A DNA stretch of 64,000 nt. Origin: Echinometra lucunter (taxonomy: Eukaryota > Echinodermata > Echinoidea > Camarodonta > Echinometridae). Below the pieces are notes generated by a model. It worked only from the letters and a program-made list of their open reading frames with translations, ran no database searches and was not told where the DNA came from. The position numbers and the translations under genes are program-made. Positions 12,489 to 25,900 of this stretch are shown here, piece by piece. The stretch is from assembly GCA_029962745.1 (NCBI GenBank), contig CM057153.1:10136845-10200844 (forward strand), given 5' to 3'. Position 1 is the first letter of the stretch, and every line of letters starts with the position of its first letter.

Positions 12489-15400
12489 GGGGGGGGGGAC
12501 ATTTGACTACCATGAAGTTGCATGCCTGACTGACATATCTAGGAGGCTTGAATTCAGAACAAAACTTGATTTATCACTGCTCTATCTGCAAGCCTGGCTT
12601 ATTCTATAATACGTTAAATAATATTTTATTTCTGGTATGCTCTTTAGCAGTGCTCATCACCATTTATGGATTTATGTGTATTTATGTGTTATCTGCCTGT
12701 ATAAATCTAAATTAAGAGTCACTCACAAATTTAGGCGATAAGGTTGATCAAGTGCTTATTATTCTCTCTTAATTGTTCATTTTGATATGTAATGGTAAGA
12801 CCAGCATTAGGTTATAAACCACTTGTTGTGTACCAGTATCCACTCTTGATAACTTACAATGTCTGTATCTTGGGTAAATACTTGAATCATATCAAAATTC
12901 CCATGAGGACTCTCTAGTGAATGTCTTTGACCTGTGGAATACTAAAGGTGCGTTCAGATATGATGCGACTTTGTGTCGCCATGTTGTGCCGCCACATTTT
13001 TTGTGTACAAGCCTATGGGGTATGAGGCGACAGAAAATGTCGCCGAGGCAGGACACATCTTTGTTTGCTGCCTAGCTGCAAGAAAATGCGCACCGATCAA
13101 ATTCCTAAAAAGTTTGCGCGAAAAATGTTGTCATGGCATTGTTTGTGCAAGTTCTCTCTTATTTGAGAGTTGACATGTTAATGCGCATTCATTAGCATAT
13201 GTGGTGCTACAATGTCGCACCATAATCTGAACACAAAAAATGTGGCAGTACAAAGTCGCATCATATCTGAATGCACCTTAAGCCTGCGATAACTCTGGTT
13301 AGGGTCTATGGAATATGCGTGTTATACTGAAATCAAATCATACCCAATAGGTCAATTGACAAATTTGTCATTTTTTTTGTATTGTCTTATTTGTATTTAT
13401 GTAGCAAAGTTCCTGCTTTCCTGATGGTGACTGACATAGCCGGTCTAGTAGCCGGAGCCCATGAAGGTCAGGGACTTGGCAACGCTTTTCTCTCACATAT
13501 CAAGGCTTGTGATGCCATTTTCCATCTCTGCAGTAAGTTTACAAGAGATAAAGTGGTAACTCATTATAAAGAGCTTCGATGACAAGATTCTCGATATAAC
13601 AAGGTTATTGTGCCAGTCCCAGGTCTTTATGTTTTTGTTGTTTTTTTTTGTTTGTTTTTTACCCTGATATAAGGAGATTCCTGATATAACAAAGTAATTT
13701 TCAGGTGACACGACATTTGCTCCTGCGACAATTGCTCCTCTCTTAATTTCTGAAACTAGAGGGTTAGGATTATTGTTGTGATAGTGGTTTTGGTTCAGAA
13801 TGATGTGAGGATAAGGACTAAGGCTATTGTTAGGTTTGCAGTTGGTTTATTGTTTAGCTTAACAGGCAGATTTTCCATAGGAGCAATTGTCCTGGGATCA
13901 AATGTCATGGAACCAATTTTCACGGTCTCAAGGTCCTCATAGTGAGTGTCTTCTATAGTAGTTTCATAGTTTGAACGCATGTCACCATGTTCCTTTGACA
14001 TATCGCTTCTCCATCGTCCGTTTTATTGGACAATACAGTGAAATGGAACATGGACCAAGCCTAAAAGTTAACTTGAAATCTAATAACAACCTGATCCCAC
14101 CCCTGTCTCTAGTCTTAGCAAAAATAAAGTTTCTGCAAAATTTCGGATCACCACTTTTATATGCTGGATAAAAACTGAATTTAAAGAATTTTAAAATACA
14201 TCAGGTTTTAGGCTGTTGTATGAAAAGGGGATACAATTTGTAAAGCTGCAGGAGGGTGTTTCACAAAGCTGTGCCAAAAGGTACACATGACTTTTAGACC
14301 AACCTAACTACATGTATGAACAGCCAAATGGAATTCTCAAAGATTTTCCTCTTGTTTTAACCCATAGCAGTACAGAGCTTTCTTGAGGTCTAAATTAATC
14401 ATCTTCAATCCTCAAATTGGCAATACAAATTATTTTTTTTTCCATATTTACATAGCTTGAAAAAAAATAAATATGGATATAACATAAACCAAAATGAAAT
14501 ATAATTGTAAAATTGAATCAGAAATTGCCAATTTGAACACAGAAGTAGTGATTATATATTATTCACTGCATTGCCAATTTAAAGAGTTTAATGATAAGCT
14601 ACACTTAAACTGCTCTAATTCGAGCCACACCATACAGCGATGGGAATGGGCTCAATTTGTCAGTGCATTTTTCTCTTGCTGCTCATGTATGATATGTACT
14701 GCCCAACATTCTGGACCAACAGATACTGCAAAAGCATCTCCTAAAGGTGACACTGTACCTCTATGGGTTAACACAGTGTGACTGTATTTCCCATTCCTTC
14801 ACTTAAATTGTTGGCAAAAAGTCTACATAGATACTTCAACTTTAGCTTCTGCGATTAAACATGATTGAGAATCCCACTTGGCTTTCCAAGTTCATGTCAT
14901 TATTAAAGTCATGTGTAACTTTGCGTATAGCTTTGTGAAACACCCCCAGTGAATAGTTATGTACGAGGCATGCAAGCTGGATCACTGACCCATAAATGTA
15001 ACCACTGATCATTACAGATGATAAAGCACTAAACTGAACTTAAAGCATACCAATTACCTGAAAAAATGCTATGTTACAGCTAGCACATGTGAAATTTACA
15101 CCCATTCTAGGGGTTAAAGGTTAATGAGTTCAAGGAAAATAAAAGATATTACAGAAGACCACATCATGTGGAATCAAATGGCAGTTAGATTCCATAAACA
15201 TGCTAGTGCATACTCCTGCATTTGCGTACAATGACTAGTCTACTCAATAGTTGCTTTTAGTTTATGAGTGTACATGTATGTGAATTTTCGATATATTCTT
15301 ATAGAAGTAGTATTTGAAGCTCATATTATAGTGACATGGAATCCTTTACAAACAGCAAAATATTTTGTGATTAGCACACTGTAATAACCCATTAATTACT

Positions 15401-17009
15401 GAATTTTCACATTCCCTATAGGCTTCATAGAGGCTCCACTCACTTCCAGTAGGTAAGGGTTAATTCTGTTTTCTGTATTTTTCCAGGAGCGTTTGAGGAT
15501 GAGGAGGTGACCCACGTTGATGGTGATATCAACCCAGTGAGAGATCTTGATACAATCTTCAATGAGCTCAGGTTAAAGGATGTCGAGTACCTGAAAGACA
15601 GGGTCAATGACATGGAGAAGAAAGTCGTACGAGGTGGCGACAAGAAGGGAGTGGCAGAATATGTGAGTTTATTTGATAGTGTTAGCAGTAAAATTTTCCT
15701 TGATGGTGGAAGTCATCAAACTTTATGTGCCCAGCCAATTTTCTTTCAAAATGTATTGAGCACCTGCCAATGTTATTTTCTGATAATTTTCTTGCCTCTA
15801 ACTTTCAAAAATCTTTTTAAATTAGTAGTTTTATTCACATATGCCTTTTTGCCTAATCATATTAACTGGGACTGTAACCCCTTTTATTTGGCAGAAGGGC
15901 TTATCTGCAGATACGCTTTGCTATTGCTGAATTTGGCCGAATGCTAAAACGGTAGACAGAAGGGCTTATCTGCAGATAACGCTGTGAAAATTGTTGTGCT
16001 TTGCTATTGATTGATTCGGCAGGAAGGTGTAGAGAAACGCCCTTCAGCCAAACAATCTGTCCGTGTATTTCAGGGGCATCTGCAGATACACCCTTTTGCC
16101 TAATCAGTCGGAAGAAAATGGCTGAAAAGTTAGGAGATACATGTAGGCCCAGATATCTTGGAAACAGAAGCTCAATGAATTAATGTTAAATCGCTAATTG
16201 ATTAAAACCTCCCATATGGGAAAGAAATTATATTTTTCACACGTACAGTATGCCTTTTTGCCAAATCACGGCAGTAATAATTTAATGTCTCCAATTAGAT
16301 AAAGTTGTAAGGAAATAAGGAATCATCTGGACCCTTGTTATCAATAACAAGGTGGAATAACTGTTATAGGCTACTGAAATCCTTGCATCTGATTGGCTGA
16401 AAGCAAATTTGCCATAGGAATGTGGCAGTTGTTACTGATAACAGGTTTTATGAAACAGGGTTCTGTTCACTGTGCTTTCATGCTATTAGTCACAAGATGA
16501 CAAATACTTGGTCTCGTGTGTACGCAGTTCTCTTAGGCTTGGTTTAAAGTGCTTTTCTGGAGTGAAGCGACTTTGATAGAACCCACCAAAATCTACCTGT
16601 GATTTGAAAAACTGGAATTCCAACTTGAATTTGAACTCTTTATCTCCCACAGGAATGTTTACGCAGAGTCTTGAAGTACCTTGAGGAAGAGATGAAGCCT
16701 ATACGACATGCGGAATGGGGTGTCAATGATGTAAGAAATTCACGGGGGAAAGTCTCCCCTTACATTTCTTCTTGTGTTGCCATTGCTTTATTTGATATAT
16801 CAGCATTGTATTTTTATTGCATTTTATGTATGCCTACTGTATGGTTAGGAAAATTTTGAGGATGTCACTGCAACACTGCACCTTGTATCAATATATATCA
16901 ATTTTGTTATGCGTTAATCATTAGTAGTAGTATTAGTTGTAGTATTATCATCATCATGATCATTGTTATGAAAAGTAACACGACATGCGTATTATTTATG
17001 AAACAGAGT

Positions 17010-17046
<37 letters not shown>

Positions 17047-19954
17047 TGCAACGGATGAGTGTGAGAAGTCAATAAGCATCGCAATTTGCTTACATTGTAC
17101 ATGTTAGGATTGTACATGTTAGGATTAACCCATTGAATCCAAACCCACCAACCCTCGGGCTAGGGTCCCTAGAAAATGTTTGTTATACTGACATTAAATC
17201 ATGCTCAATGGGCGAATACATATTTATAAGGTACATAACACAGAATATATGTATGTATCACAATTTCATGCTTTTCTGATTATCACTTTTTATTTCTATA
17301 ATTCTTTTTAAAATATCTGCTCGTTTCCACAGGTTGAAGTCTTAAATAGGCACTTGCTCATCACTTCAAAGCCCATCATCTACCTAGTCAATCTCTCAGA
17401 GAGGGATTATATCCGAAAAAAGAACAAATGGTGAGTGATGAAGTGCATTATATTTCTTCATATTTTGTGGAAGGATCGCAAACAGGTTTTTCCATGGCTA
17501 TATTTATTTTGTTCCTGGATTAAGATATAAATGACCAAGAAGTAAATATGAAGTAACATTTTTTATCCTTTGTTGACCAGTGAATATACACATAAAGGAA
17601 CATGAATGATTACAATTTAGGAGGCAAAAGAAAAAAAAAAGTTAAAAAAAAAACATATTACTTTTCATGAATATTAGATTAATTTTGTTGTAATACTGAT
17701 TTTTATGCCTCTGCTCACTGAAGTTGTTTTGCAACGGAATTGGGCTATATCTATAAAACTAGCATTAGCTTGAAAGCTAAAGCTTCCTAGTAAAAGCTTA
17801 TGTGTTCAAGTAAATTCTCAAGTGAATACTTTGGCCTGGCCTTTTTCTTGGCCTGAGAGCTATAGCTGGAGCAAAGCCAAATGGTTCAAACATTTGATCA
17901 AAATAGTCCAAATTCCTCGAACTAGCTTTTACTTGGAATATAATTACAGATAAATTGGATATATTTTTTTTTTTTTGTATTCTATCCAGCAACTCACTTT
18001 GAAAATAAGCAACGGAATTGGGCTATATCTCTAAAACTAGCATTAGCTTGAAAGCTAAAGCTCCCTAGTAAAAGCTTATGTGTTCAAGTAAATTCTCAAG
18101 TGAATACTTTGGTCTGACCTTTTTCTTGGCCTGAGAGCTATAGCTGGAGCAAAGCCAAATGGTTCAAACATTTGATCAAAATAGTCCAAATACCTCAAAC
18201 TAGCTTTTACTTGGAATATAATTACAGATAAATTGGATTTTTTTTTTGTATTCTATCCAGCAACTCACTCTGAAAATAAGCATGTTTGATATTGTGCAGA
18301 TGCACAAACATTTATCAAATACTCCTAAAGGATGATACTATTTTTGAGGTTCTGTTTATTGTGACTTTAAATACTCTGAATCTTCCTTGACAGGTTGGTG
18401 AAGATCAAGGAATGGGTGGATACCAATGACCCCGGAGCTACTGTTATCCCCATCAGTGCCTCCCTGGAATCAAAACTCTTTGATATGGGAGAGGAAGACA
18501 AGGAGAAATATCTTAAGGAAAACAACACAACCAGGTAAAATACTAAATAATAATCAGGATTGCTTTTTACTAATTAAGGGGAAATCACTGTTTCAATAAA
18601 AGTAGTTAAATTTGAACAGCATTTTAAAAAAGAAATGAGCAAGATCAGTCAAAGAATAAGAAAATTACACTCATTTACATTTTCTAGTAAATTACTTTCG
18701 GCTCTGCAAATTGGCAACACTGATGACATCATATGTGAGCAGCTCTCCATTCACTTTGTACATGAAATTTCACATTTTCTCAATTTTCTTGGAAGTAACA
18801 CATTTTCTCACTCCATAGTCAAAGTAAAAAGCAATTCTTCTGAATATACATTGACTATGGGGTGAGAAAATGTGTAACTCCCAAGAAAATTGAGAAAAAT
18901 GTGAAATTTCATGTACAAAGTGAATGGAGAGCTGCTCGCATATGATGTCATCAGTGTTGCCAATTTGCAGAGCCGAAAGTAATTTACTAGAAAATGTAAA
19001 TGAGTGTAATTTTCTTATTCTTTGACCGATCTTGCTCATTTCTTTTTTAAAATGCTGTTCAAATTTAACTCCTTTTATTGAAACAGTGAAACTTTTGGGG
19101 TGGACTTTGACTTTAAAGATGAATTCTTTGCCACATCACAAAATGATAACCTGAGACAATTGTGATGTCTGGTTCAGACACCTTCAGACATGTAGTGACA
19201 AAGTGGTTTTAAAGATAGCTGCCAGTTTTTCAGTGGCTATTTGATAGTTGCTGTTTACGAGCATGTAAAACTTTTATATTGAGACCACCTTAAACATGTA
19301 GATGACTAGATATAGTGACTAAACAATTATTGCTTTTGTCAGAGATACACCTTGGGGTTGGGTTTGGGGTTGCGCTTGAGGGGAAAGGGTTGGAATCTGA
19401 GGTAGTATCTGGGCCACGATTTAAGTTTATTATTCGAATCCATGACACACGCTCCGGTGACAATTCTTCCTACTGCAAATAAGATATTCAACAGTAGAGG
19501 GCCATATTTTTCACACACAGCGCAGACAAAGGCACTTCTAGTTTTCATGCAAACCTAACATGTTGAGTCTTAAAGGCATTGGCTAACTTTGTGAGTAGCT
19601 GATTTAAAAAATTCTCAAACTAAGATTAAACATGTATATGAGTAATTGTATTTGTACTCAAAAACTCTGAAACCAACCATAATTTGGAATGAAAAAGTGT
19701 AAGTTAGACGCAAACGGCGATTTTATTATCCTTCGTCTCACGAGACAATCACTAAGAGGACCACTTTGCTTGAATTTGGAAATGCCGTTATGTGCCTCCC
19801 GCCGCGTGATACGCCAATACACACAGTACGGTAAGGTAGGTCATACGCGCATGTCTATTCTGTGCAACCGACCCTCGTACATTTTTCAAACATTGGTTCA
19901 CATTTTTGTCTCGCCTGCGTAGCGGAGCGAGACATAGGTATCACTATTTCCGGT

Positions 19955-19988
<34 letters not shown>

Positions 19989-22900
19989 TCGGCGTCGTCG
20001 TCAACAATTGTGTTGTACACCCAATAACTTTCTATAGCTTTAAGGTGGGATCACCAAATTCATACCAGAGGTCCATCTCTTGAAGGCGCAGGTCAAGTTC
20101 GAATATGAGTCGAATTTGAATAAGATCAAAGGTCAAAGGTCAATGAACTTTCCATGACTGGCACTGTGCTATATTGTACACACAATAACTTTTTATACCT
20201 TCGAGGTAGGATTGCCAAATTCATACAAGAGGTCCATCTCTTGAAGGTGCAGGTCAAGTTCGAATATGAGTCGAATTTGAATAAGATCAAAGGTCAAAGG
20301 TCAATGAACTTTCCATGACTGGCACTGTGCTGTGTTGTACACACAATAACTTTCTATAGCTTCGAGATGGGATCACCAAATTTATACCAGAGGTACATCT
20401 CTTGAAGGCACAGGTCAAGTTTGAGTATGAGTTGAATTTGAATAAGGTCAGAGGTCAAAGGTCAATGAACTTTCCATGACTGGCACTGTGCTATGTTGTA
20501 CACACAATAACTTTCTATACCTTCGAGGTAGGATTGCCAAATTCATATGAGAGGTCCATCTCTTGAAGGTGCAGGTCAAGTTCGAATGTGAGTTGAATTT
20601 GATTAAGGTCAAAGGTCAAAGGTCAATGAACTTTTCATAACTGGCACTGTGCTATGTTGTACACCTAATAACTTTCTATAGCTTTGACGTGGAATCACCA
20701 AATTCATACCAGAGGTCCATCTCTTGAAGGTGCAGGTCAAGTTCGAATATGAGTCGAATTTGAATAAGGTCAAAGGTCAAAGGTCAATGAACTTTCCATA
20801 ACTGGCACTGTGCTATATTGTACACACAATAACTTTTTATACCTTCGAGGTAGGATTGCCAAATTCATACAAGAGGTCCATCTCTTGAAGGTGCAGGTCA
20901 AGTTCGAATGTGAGTTGAATTTGATTAAGGTCAAAGGTCAAAGGTCAATGAACTTTCCATGACTGGCACTGTGTTGTGTTGTACACACAATAACTTTCTA
21001 TAGCTTCAAGGTGGGATCACCAAATTTATACCAGAGGTACATCTCTTGAAGGCACAGGTCAAGTTTGAGTATGAGTTGAATTTGAATAAGGTCAGAGGTC
21101 AAAGGTCAATGAACTTTCCATGACTGGCACTGTGCTATGTTGTACACACAATAACTTTCTATACCTTCGAGGTAGGATTGCCAAATTCATATGAGAGGTC
21201 CATCTCTTGAAGGTGCAGGTCAAGTTCGAATGTGAGTTGAATTTGATTAAGGTCCAAGGTCAAAGGTCAATGAACTTTTCATAACTGGCACTGTGCTATG
21301 TTGTACACCTAATAACTTTCTATAGCTTTGACGTGGAATCACCAAATTCATACCATTTTTCAAACAATAAGTTTGCCATAACACCTTAATAATTAATTTA
21401 ATTTTACAATTTTACTCACATTATTATCAGTTACATTCTTTTTCACTAACATTCATTTCCTTACTTGCATGGAAATAATTATAGCTTCATAGTATTAACA
21501 GCATTCTTAGTGTTATCTGATTTCCTAGGGATAAAGTAGGCCTATACCATTATTGCATATGTAAACTGTCAGAACCACAATTCACCCCCTAAACTGCTGA
21601 CAGCCTCAGAAGTCATATAGCATAGTTTTGACATGCAGTCTCTTCATGACTGCAATATGCAGGCGAGACAACGCTTGGCGTTTGCCTTGTTTATATTTAA
21701 AAATACTTCCTGTGGATAATATACTTTCAAACTTTCAGACTGGTATTTTTACACTATAACCATTATGTTTATCCCATTTTCAAGTAACAAAACAAGATTT
21801 TTTAAAATCATAACAATGTTAACCAATGCCTTTAACAAGTTCCATATTAAAAACATTATAGTTTTTGAGCCAAGAAAATGCTAAATGCATGCAACAAATT
21901 TTGATGCTACCTGCATAAGTCTAATAAAATTATCAGAGAGTTTATGAAACCTGAACAATATTTTTGTCAAATGAGGGATTTGTTAACAGGGTTGTACATA
22001 TCCTGTGGAAGGCGGAAGAAATCTTTTCCAATCTTCAATAGTGGATTTGTATCTTGACCTGTGCGGTATGCGGGAAATGTCTACTGTTGAATCTCATATT
22101 TGCATTAGGGAGAATTGTTCAATGGGGCCCGTTGCATAAAACTTACCATAATAGTAACTTTACTATTATAGCAACTTACTGGAATTTGATTGACTGTTGA
22201 GCAACATGACATCATCAACAGCCAGTCAAAATCCAGTAAGTTACTAAAATAGTAAGTTACTATTATAGTAAGTTTTATGCAACGGGCCCCAGGTCAACTT
22301 CTTATACTAACATGATACTGAACTTTGACCCTGGACCAAACACTGTGCACATTACGCCAACCCCAATCCTGACCTTAAACCCTATTGCAACCCTGACCCA
22401 AACTGTATCTTTGACAAAATAAAGCCAAGGGCATATGTCGGGTCTCCCATCATTCGAGTAGTGTAGGATATTGATGCAGAGGAATTTTCCCTGGAGCACG
22501 TTTCATAGATCTGTAGATGATGCACGGATAGAAGTGAAGATGCAGATATATAGAAAGAGCACATGTGTATCCATCAAGACAGTAATCTCTATAAGAAATT
22601 GTTGAGCCTAGATTATGCCCTACAATCTGCAAAGGTGATCGTATTTGTAGAAGGGTTCGAGGTCATGCTCTATCTTTCTTGAGAGGTCTTTGAATACAGG
22701 TTTTACTGTTAAATCTTGCGTCTGTAAATACCACAATCTTTGCTCTTCCTTAAAATAAGGTTTTTGTTAAAACTTATGGGAAATTAATTTTTACAAGTTT
22801 TATTTTATCTACCTATGAAAACCCCAGTGATTGTTTTTCTAGTATTTTTCATCAAAACCTGCATTGAATTGATCCTCGTACACAGGCAGCTCTCTTGTGC

Positions 22901-25900
22901 AGATCGCTTATCTCATTTTCCTTCATTCGTCTTTCAGTAATTCATTGTATAATCTCCAGTAAAACTATACAATTTAGCCCTTTTTATTCAGTCTTGAGCT
23001 GCCTGTTGCTTTGCCCTACACTTTCTTGTGATATATGCAGATGCAGCAACAATGTTATTGGAGCGAGCACCATCTTGTATGCCTTTGGGGTTTATCAGTT
23101 TGATTCTTAATAATGTTACTCATGTTATTTTGAAGGCACAGGTTACACCAAACAAATAACAATAAGATAGAAACTTATTCTACATGTGGTCCCAAGTTAT
23201 GCGAAAAAAGTATGCAATGGACTTTTGAAGTACACTTTGCATGTAATTTTCAAGAGAACCGGGTAAATATTCATTCAAATGATTGCCCGACCTGAAGAGA
23301 GTCTTCTACTTCTCAGGACCAAAATTGTGGAATAGCCTTCCTCGGTCTGTTAGGAATGCTAAGTCTCTGCCAACTTTCATGCCTGCACTCAAGACTTATC
23401 TGTTCCTAGCTGTGACTTCATCTCAAATGCAATAAATATGCTAATTAAGACACTGGAAATAAAGTTGACACTGATTAAATGTTGAAATTTGTGAGACATT
23501 CTGGAGCAAGCGCCATGAGCGCCCAGCTGAGGCGGATCCCAGCGCTTTACATGAATCCATCGTCGTCATCATCAAAATTTCAGGCAAAGGGATCATGGTA
23601 AGCAGTTTGAGAAGTGCAAAAGTTCCACAGTTTCTAGATAGATTTATACATGTATTTATTTCATGATGTTTGGTTATTAGCATACTGGAGAAAGTAATCA
23701 AGACTGGGTACAAGGGGCTTCAACTGGAGTACTTCTTCACAGCCGGTAAAGATGAGGTTCGAGCATGGACCATTCAGGTAAGTGTGCACTAGATGTAGCA
23801 TTGTAGTCCAGTGGTTTAACTACTTTGACATGAGATTCAAAGGTCATGGCTTCAAACCCTTGTTTGACACTAAAGGCTTGTTCAGATGTGACGTAAACTA
23901 ACCCCCGTGACGTTTTTAGTGTACAAGTCGATGGGATATGAGGTGGCAAGTAAGACCCCGCCAAGGCAAGAGGCAAATTGTTTGCCTCCCCGGTGGCAAA
24001 CAGCTGTGAACCAATCAAATTCGTATAAAGTTAGCGCAGTGTATGATGTCATGAGTTTGTCTGCACAACATTTGACAAAATTCTTTTTTATTTGAGTATT
24101 AACGCGTTAATGCGTGTTTATTAACATAAGTGGCGTGGTTTGCTGTGCCATATCTGAACACTAAAAATGTCATAGGGGGTTGTCGCGTCATATCTGAACA
24201 AAACTTAATGCCCTTTGGCAAGACAGTAATCTACATTTCCCAACACTCAAGGGAGGTGTGTCACAACGCTGTGCACAAAGTTACGTATGACGTTAAGAAT
24301 GACTTGAATATGGAAAGTCAAATGGGATTCTCTGTCTATTTTAATTTCATAAGCTAAAGTTGAGATATCTCAAAAGGTTAACATTAATGGGTACGTAGTT
24401 TAGTTTTTGCCAACAATTTAATTGCGATTATGGGAAGTGCAGTCACACTTTGTGGAAACAAGAGGAAAAACTTGAGGCATTCCATTTGGCTGTTCATATT
24501 TCATTCATTCTAGAAGTCCTGCATAACTTTACACACATCTTCATGAAACACTGCCCTGGGCCCTCTTGCATAAAAAGTTGTGATTAAGCACAACTCAGAA
24601 AATTAAACACAAGTCCCAAGTGAGTTGCATTTAATCGCAACTTTTTATGCACGTGGGCCCAGAAGAGATAAATAGGTATCTGGGCCCTCTTGCATAAAAA
24701 GTTGCGATTAAATGCAACTCAAATAATTCAACACAACCCGATTTTCAACCAGTTAGGATTGAGCATATGTGACTTGCATTTAATTTTTAAAGTTGCGTTT
24801 AATCGCAACTTTTAATGCAAGAGGGCCCCGGTAGGATTCTTCGTTAAAATGCATTGTGGGCTGAAAGCAGTTGCTAGAGCTAAGGCTATGGTCACAAAGC
24901 CCAAAATCAGCTTGCTCGGCGGCCGGGCGGTAAGGCGCTGCTCAGCCTATGGGCTTGGGGATCTCGCTGTCGTGGTCGTTGAGGTGGAATCAGCAGCATC
25001 GTAGACCTCTTTGACTTGTCAGATGTAGAGCAAAAGCATTGTTTTATGGCCAAGGGGCAATCACATATTTACCCAGGGCATTCGTGAGAAATTCTCGGCG
25101 AAGACCAGCGGGGCGCCGCCAGTACATCTACGGGACACCTGCAGATTCCCCACCGATCATTGGCCAGTGGCAGGTGGGAGATCATGCAGGAATCGGTGGG
25201 TCATCATTCAGTCATTGCCCGGATGCTGCGCATAGAAAATCTCCAATTTCGCCAAGTTTTGACCTAAATCGACCTGCAACCAATGGGAAATCAACAAGAC
25301 ATTGCCCAGGCATGTGAAAAGCTAAGGCTTTAGAGTCCGCTGGACTTCTCCAAATATCGTTTGGCGATGCCTAAATTGCAGCGGCACCTGAGCAGGCTGC
25401 AAATCGGTTGGTCGCCGCTCTCTTTTGTGACCATAGCCTAACAGTGGAGCAGTTTTATCTCTTTGGAAATGGGTAAGATTGTGCTAGGCTGGTCTAGACA
25501 ATGCACTTACTGCATGGTTACAATTATTCAGCATTAGTTCAGGCCAATTTCTCTGGAAATAGAAAGAGAAAAGATAGGACAGAACTGTTCAACAGTCAAA
25601 ATATGGGCTTCAAAATTTAATTCTGTAGAACAGATTTAGCAAGTTTGAATACACCCTTTATCTTAAAATGCCTGTAAAAAATAGGCTGGCAGAGAAACCA
25701 AGTCTGAGTTGTGGTCTGTTTTTAAGCATATCAGTGTTATCCTGGGGCATGTTCAACAAAGAGTTAAGTTGGACTTAAATTCTCAGTTGCATGCTGTATT
25801 TTATGCATCACTGCATTGGTCAGATCATGCTCAGGAGACATGCGCTGTCTGTCACTGAGATTATGCATTAAATACCGAATGCCCATTGGCGCTTTATATA

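Larger units (their letters stand above)
19909..21692 (+). mobile_element. Helentron/'pearl'-like non-autonomous element with 161-bp tandem repeats
   Basis: It begins TCTCGCCTGCG. An inverted copy, GCAGGCGAGA (about 21659-21668), lies about 24 bp inside the right end and is followed by a small hairpin (AACGCTTGGCGTT). Short terminal repeats placed asymmetrically, a 3' hairpin, a (GGCGTC)n microsatellite (19957-20003) and a core of about 160-bp tandem repeats match the described architecture of non-autonomous Helentrons and 'pearl' elements. Boundaries were set by comparison with the uninterrupted paralogue near 47730 and are good to a few bases. Orientation follows the TC start. Confidence 0.65.
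19570..21839. mobile_element. TTAA-flanked TIR transposon (outer element)
   Basis: The ends are TTAA|AGGCATTGGCTAAC (19570-) and GTTAACCAATGCCT|TTAA (to 21835), giving inverted termini and TTAA duplications. A diverged relative on the minus strand at about 47595-47800 shares the right-hand half and part of the left-hand half. No transposase is seen. It is interrupted by the element at 19909-21692. Confidence 0.75.

Noticed and set aside
18635..19039. Two frames giving almost the same peptide on opposite strands
   Set aside because: Direct consequence of the near-perfect inverted repeat at 18586-19088, not paired genes.
20008..21350. CRISPR array
   Set aside because: Units are contiguous 161-bp repeats with no short-repeat/unique-spacer structure, in a eukaryotic intron.
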